From the NCBI RefSeq assembly GCF_003716875.1, contig NZ_CP033077.1, positions 930,001 to 994,000 on the forward strand: 64,000 nucleotides of DNA. Reading direction: 5' to 3'. A model generated the notes under the pieces. It saw nothing but the letters and a program-made list of their open reading frames with translations, was not told the origin of the DNA and ran no database searches. A program made the translations under genes and the position numbers. Positions 61,288 through 64,000 of the stretch are shown piece after piece. The stretch's first letter is position 1. Each line of letters begins with the position of its first letter. Origin of the DNA: Vibrio zhugei (GTDB lineage: Bacteria > Pseudomonadota > Gammaproteobacteria > Enterobacterales > Vibrionaceae).

Positions 61288-62121
61288 ATGGATATCGATG
61301 TGCTACGCAGTTTTCTGGCGTTTGTAGAAACAGGCAGTTATACACGAGCGGCTAGGCAGGTGTTTCGCACACAATCGGCGTTTAGCGCACAAATGCACAA
61401 GCTGGAAAAAGAGTTGGGATGTGCGTTGTTTCAAAAGCAAGGACGTAACTTATTACTCACAGAAGCGGGTTTGGCTCTAGTGAAAGATGCCAAGCAGCTG
61501 GTCAGCCTACATGATCAAACCTTAAAAGGGTTCAATAGCTATAAAGATAAGCAATCACTGCGTTTAGGGTGCCCTGAAGATTACAACGATAAATTATTAC
61601 CACAAATTATCCGCTTGTTATTAGAAGCAAAACCCAAGTTGTCTATCCAAGTGTTCAATGAGCCGAGTTTTTTACTAAGGCAAAAGTTGGATCGTGGTGA
61701 GTTGGATGCGGCGATAGTCACGCGCTCACCGGATAGCTTGGAAGGGTATTGGTTAACGAGTGATGAAGGTGTTTGGATAGGCAGTGTGGATAACCAATGC
61801 TTACAGCAAGCGATTTTACCTTTGGCGTTATTTCAAGCGGATTGTCGTTATCATGCCGCAGCGATTGATGGTTTACAGAAACGCGGGCAAGCTTTCCAAC
61901 TTGTTATGTGTGCCAATAGTGCCTCTGCGCAACGCGCCATCGTGCGGCAAGGTTTAGCGATAGGGGCAATGGGCAAACTCAGCGTCACTGAGGATCTGGT
62001 CGTGATGGACAATATGCCACCATTACCCTCTGTGGATATTGTGATGTTAGTGGGCGCTGTGCCCCATCCACTCTTATCGCCAGAACGCTTGCAGATAATC
62101 AGTGAAAAACTTTCACTGTAG
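61288..62121 (+). CDS. LysR-family transcriptional regulator (intact copy)
   Basis: The protein of 277 residues has a LysR helix-turn-helix (MDIDVLRSFLAFVETGSYTRAARQVFRTQSAFSAQMHKLEKELGCALF) and an effector domain starting LRLGCPEDYNDKLLPQIIRLLLE. The 61288 start is favoured over 61276 because it is shared with the truncated copy, while the stretch around the earlier ATG differs by an indel. The target is unknown; no divergent partner is visible because the cassette region now lies upstream. Confidence 0.9.
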   Translation: MDIDVLRSFLAFVETGSYTRAARQVFRTQSAFSAQMHKLEKELGCALFQKQGRNLLLTEAGLALVKDAKQLVSLHDQTLKGFNSYKDKQSLRLGCPEDYNDKLLPQIIRLLLEAKPKLSIQVFNEPSFLLRQKLDRGELDAAIVTRSPDSLEGYWLTSDEGVWIGSVDNQCLQQAILPLALFQADCRYHAAAIDGLQKRGQAFQLVMCANSASAQRAIVRQGLAIGAMGKLSVTEDLVVMDNMPPLPSVDIVMLVGAVPHPLLSPERLQIISEKLSL

Positions 62122-62287
62122 CGTGTCAGTTCAATCCGCTCGAAAAGATGAAGCTATGGGTCACCGAGACCGGTTATTGAAAGGAAAAAGGGGCTAACGG
62201 ATTGGGAATTTGGAAATATCTTATATCCGTCACTATGCTATGATTATGAAACACTTACAGGTTAGAGCAGCATCAATATTATGAGCG

Positions 62288-62350
62288 ATGAATAGGGAAT
62301 GACCTGTCATGTCCCGAAGGCCACAAGGCAAGGGAAGACAGCCTATTCAT
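62288..62350 (+). ncRNA. Candidate structured leader RNA upstream of mscS
   Basis: Nested pairings are visible: ATGAATAGG (62288-62296) with CCTATTCAT (62342-62350), CTGTC (62304-62308) with GACAG (62337-62341), TCCC with GGGA, and GGCC with GGC inside. The two outer stems are contiguous on the 3' side and split by a seven-base bulge on the 5' side. It ends 52 bases before the mscS start. I do not recognise a known riboswitch class. Confidence 0.5.
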
Positions 62351-62402
62351 GGAATAACGTAATGGTGGTGATGGATCGACTTAGATCGTAAAGAGGATAG
62401 AA

Positions 62403-63260
62403 ATGGAAACGCTCATTGCACTATATAATACGCATCAGGATCTCATTATTCAGATCGCGCAAAATGCTTTATTAACGATATTGGTTCTAATCGTGGCGTC
62501 TTTTGTCTCGAAAATGATTTCAAAGGGGGTGAACCGAGGAGTGACTAAACTCAGCGGTGGTGATGAAATTGTGGCTCGCTTATTAGCGAAAACCGCCGGA
62601 TACACGGTTTATTTAGTCGGAATCGTCGTCATCCTCGATTTATTTGGGGTGAATACGGCGAGTTTAATTGCGCTTGTTGGTGCTGCCGGCTTGGCGATTG
62701 GTCTTGCCTTAAAAGATACGCTGAGCAATATTGCGGCAGGCATCATGCTCTTATTTTTAAAACCGATAAAAAAAGGCGAGTTTGTCGAGTTTGGCAGCTA
62801 TGCGGGAACGGTCGCGGATATCGGTTTATTTAATTCGATTTTTGAAACGGCGGATGGCATTTATATTTCTAGCCCCAATCAAACGATTTGGAACTCCACC
62901 ATTAAAAACTATACGCGTAATGGCAAGCGTCGTATGGATATTACGGTGGGAATCTCTTACGACGATTCGGTGGATGAAGGGTTGCAAGTCTTGCGTGATT
63001 TAGCGTTTGCCCAAGAGCATTTGATCAAAGAGCCGGAACCACAAGTGATTGTGCATACCTTGGCAGACAGTTCTGTCAATTTGCAATTGCGTGCTTGGTG
63101 CCCACGAGAAAAATATTGGGAAACCTACTGGAATATTCAACGCCAAGTTAAGCGACGCATTGAAGACGCTGGTCTATCCATCCCGTATCCACAGCGTGAT
63201 TTGCACTTGATTTATAAAGACAAAGAGGCTGTTGCAGAGGTTAAGCCTGCGGAGCATTAA
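62403..63260 (+). CDS. mscS: MscS small-conductance mechanosensitive channel
   Basis: The 285-residue protein follows E. coli MscS: three N-terminal helices, the pore-lining TM3 with LIALVGAAGLAIGLALKDTLSNIAAGIMLLFLKPIKKGEFVE, the beta domain (YISSPNQTIWNSTIKNYTRNGKRRMDITVGISYDDSVDEG) and the C-terminal cage (LQLRAWCPREKYWETYWNIQRQVKRRIEDAGLSIPYPQRDLHL). It opens under membrane tension to release solutes in hypo-osmotic shock. The gene has an AGAGGAT site and its own terminator. Confidence 0.95.
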   Translation: METLIALYNTHQDLIIQIAQNALLTILVLIVASFVSKMISKGVNRGVTKLSGGDEIVARLLAKTAGYTVYLVGIVVILDLFGVNTASLIALVGAAGLAIGLALKDTLSNIAAGIMLLFLKPIKKGEFVEFGSYAGTVADIGLFNSIFETADGIYISSPNQTIWNSTIKNYTRNGKRRMDITVGISYDDSVDEGLQVLRDLAFAQEHLIKEPEPQVIVHTLADSSVNLQLRAWCPREKYWETYWNIQRQVKRRIEDAGLSIPYPQRDLHLIYKDKEAVAEVKPAEH

Positions 63261-63300
63261 TGCAGCATCGTTGATTGTAGTAGAGCATCACAGGGTATAA

Positions 63301-63326
63301 AGGACGTAGTCATACGTCCTTTTTTA
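63301..63326 (+). terminator. Intrinsic terminator after mscS
   Basis: AGGACGTA and TACGTCCT form an 8-bp stem with a four-base loop, followed directly by TTTTTATT. It lies 40 bases beyond the mscS stop. Confidence 0.88.
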
Positions 63327-63468
63327 TTGGGGGTAGAAGGAGAATCGTTCACAGCGTGGCGGCGCTTCAATCCTAGGAATTCACAGAAATTTGACGCGAT
63401 GTTGTTATGGAAAGAAGGGCTTCGCTTTATTGTCTAAACGGTCAATACCACCATGAAAGGAGTGAAGT

Positions 63469-63690
63469 ATGAAATTATCGATTTTGGCACTTGCCGTCGC
63501 ATTCTTTGTCACCGGGTGTTCGAATACTTGGAATGGGATGAAAGACGATTCATCTAAAGCGTATCATGAGACGAAACAAGCGATTCATGAAGCGACGGCG
63601 GATGATGACGCCCCCGCGGATAACCATAACGCCCCCACGGATAATCAGAACGTGCCAGCAGATGATCAGACTGCGCCAGTCAATGATTAA
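63469..63690 (+). CDS. Small repeat-containing lipoprotein
   Basis: The 73-residue protein has a signal peptide with lipobox VTGC (Cys at residue 17), a short helical part (NTWNGMKDDSSKAYHETKQAIHEAT) that resembles entericidin-type and YgdI-type small lipoproteins, and an Asp/Asn/Pro tail with three to four imperfect APADN/APTDN/VPADD units. It should be anchored to a membrane in the envelope. The ATG is preceded by AAAGGAG. Function unknown. Confidence 0.8.
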   Translation: MKLSILALAVAFFVTGCSNTWNGMKDDSSKAYHETKQAIHEATADDDAPADNHNAPTDNQNVPADDQTAPVND

Positions 63691-63706
63691 TACGACCTTA
63701 GCAGGT

Positions 63707-63749
63707 ACGCATCGGCCCCTACCATCAATCATGGTAGGGGCCGATGCGT
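63707..63749. terminator. Perfect 19-bp inverted repeat
   Basis: The arms run 63707-63725 and 63731-63749 around the loop CAATC, with the GC-rich core GGCCCCTACCAT. It sits between the convergent lipoprotein and dbpA genes, so it probably ends transcription from both sides although T tracts are lacking. Confidence 0.65.
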
Positions 63750-63795
63750 GTGGATAGAGACACAATAGACTCGTCGCTCTTGTCGCGAGTCGGAA

Positions 63796-64000
63796 CTACG
63801 ACATAAAGCGCGCTTTAAACGATTTACCTTTCATTTTTCCTTCATTCAATTTACGCAGTGCTAATTTCGCTTGAGAACGGTGTACCGCGACATGTGCCCA
63901 AATATCATGAACTTGAATTTTACCCACATCGCTGCCTGAAAGATCGTTTCCTGCCGTTAATGCGCCAAGAATATCCCCAGGTCGCAGTTTTTGTTTCTTT
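63796..64000 (-). CDS. dbpA: ATP-dependent RNA helicase DbpA (C-terminal part)
   Basis: Only the last ~67 codons lie in the window. They read KLRPGDILGALTAGNDLSGSDVGKIQVHDIWAHVAVHRSQAKLALRKLNEGKMKGKSFKARFM, which is the DbpA-type RNA-binding domain that recognises hairpin 92 of 23S rRNA. The helicase core is beyond the right edge. DbpA acts in late assembly of the large ribosomal subunit. Confidence 0.88.
   Translation of the reverse strand, partial: KKQKLRPGDILGALTAGNDLSGSDVGKIQVHDIWAHVAVHRSQAKLALRKLNEGKMKGKSFKARFMS

Overview
The window looks like a chromosomal segment of a Vibrionaceae-type gammaproteobacterium. Supporting signs are CorA, MsrA, MscS, DbpA, YdfG and KtrAB proteins of gammaproteobacterial type, a type I-F CRISPR repeat of the form seen in Vibrio, and a broken integron platform whose cassette ends resemble Vibrio superintegron sites. 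No rRNA or tRNA gene was seen. The first ~27 kb is visibly richer in GC and metabolically ordinary; from ~28 kb on the sequence becomes more AT-rich and is full of mobile elements, duplicated fragments and accessory genes.

1-28 kb: metabolism and stress. A partial MFS transporter, an RNase HI with a viroplasmin domain, YdfG, a lipoprotein and a beta-hydroxyacid dehydrogenase precede a complete biotin-independent malonate decarboxylase operon read on the minus strand (mdcA, mdcB, a fused mdcC-mdcD, mdcE, mdcF-type transporter, mdcG, mdcH, mdcR). Then come a SpoU-type RNA methyltransferase, a glycerate uptake/kinase pair (GntP permease and GarK), a flavin reductase-like protein, CorA, an M20 amidohydrolase/DUF3311/sodium symporter operon with a divergent LysR regulator, MsrA, a DmeF-like metal exporter with a MarR regulator, and SoxR with a textbook SoxR box driving an antibiotic-biosynthesis-monooxygenase-type protein. 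An aspartoacylase and a methyltransferase close the block.

28-48 kb: a three-repeat orphan type I-F CRISPR array sits just upstream of a leader ORF and an Asp/Glu racemase. It is followed by an IS30 element whose transposase is split by an ISL3 element with an exact 8-bp target duplication. Then come an MBL-fold hydrolase, a GlxA-type AraC regulator, a MerR regulator with a MerR-style promoter driving a DUF2938 membrane protein, an AraC regulator facing a glutamine amidotransferase, a short KdpD-like kinase and KdpE-like regulator next to KtrA/KtrB potassium uptake genes, and a D-arabinitol operon (dalD, xylB, dalT, HAD phosphatase) with a SorC-type regulator.

48-61 kb: accessory scrapyard. 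It holds a minus-strand group II intron 3' remnant, a GNAT gene that may be an integron cassette, a GST, and then an ~11 kb insertion bracketed by a truncated copy and the intact copy of the same LysR gene. Inside this insertion are an IS66 element with perfect 8-bp duplications, an AbiEi/AbiEii-type (type IV toxin-antitoxin) pair, the N-terminal stub of an integron integrase, a putative attI with a core site, a cassette gene broken by an IS3 element, an attC site broken by two tandem IS10-like copies that share one outer 9-bp target duplication, and a second cassette encoding an unknown coiled-coil protein. The window ends with the intact LysR gene, MscS preceded by a candidate structured leader RNA, a small lipoprotein and the end of dbpA.

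Most interesting: the decayed integron with an abortive-infection-type pair abutting its integrase stub, the tandem IS10 unit, the orphan I-F array, the MdcC-MdcD fusion, and the KtrAB locus with its own two-component system. Functions are inferred from recognisable motifs only; no database search was possible.
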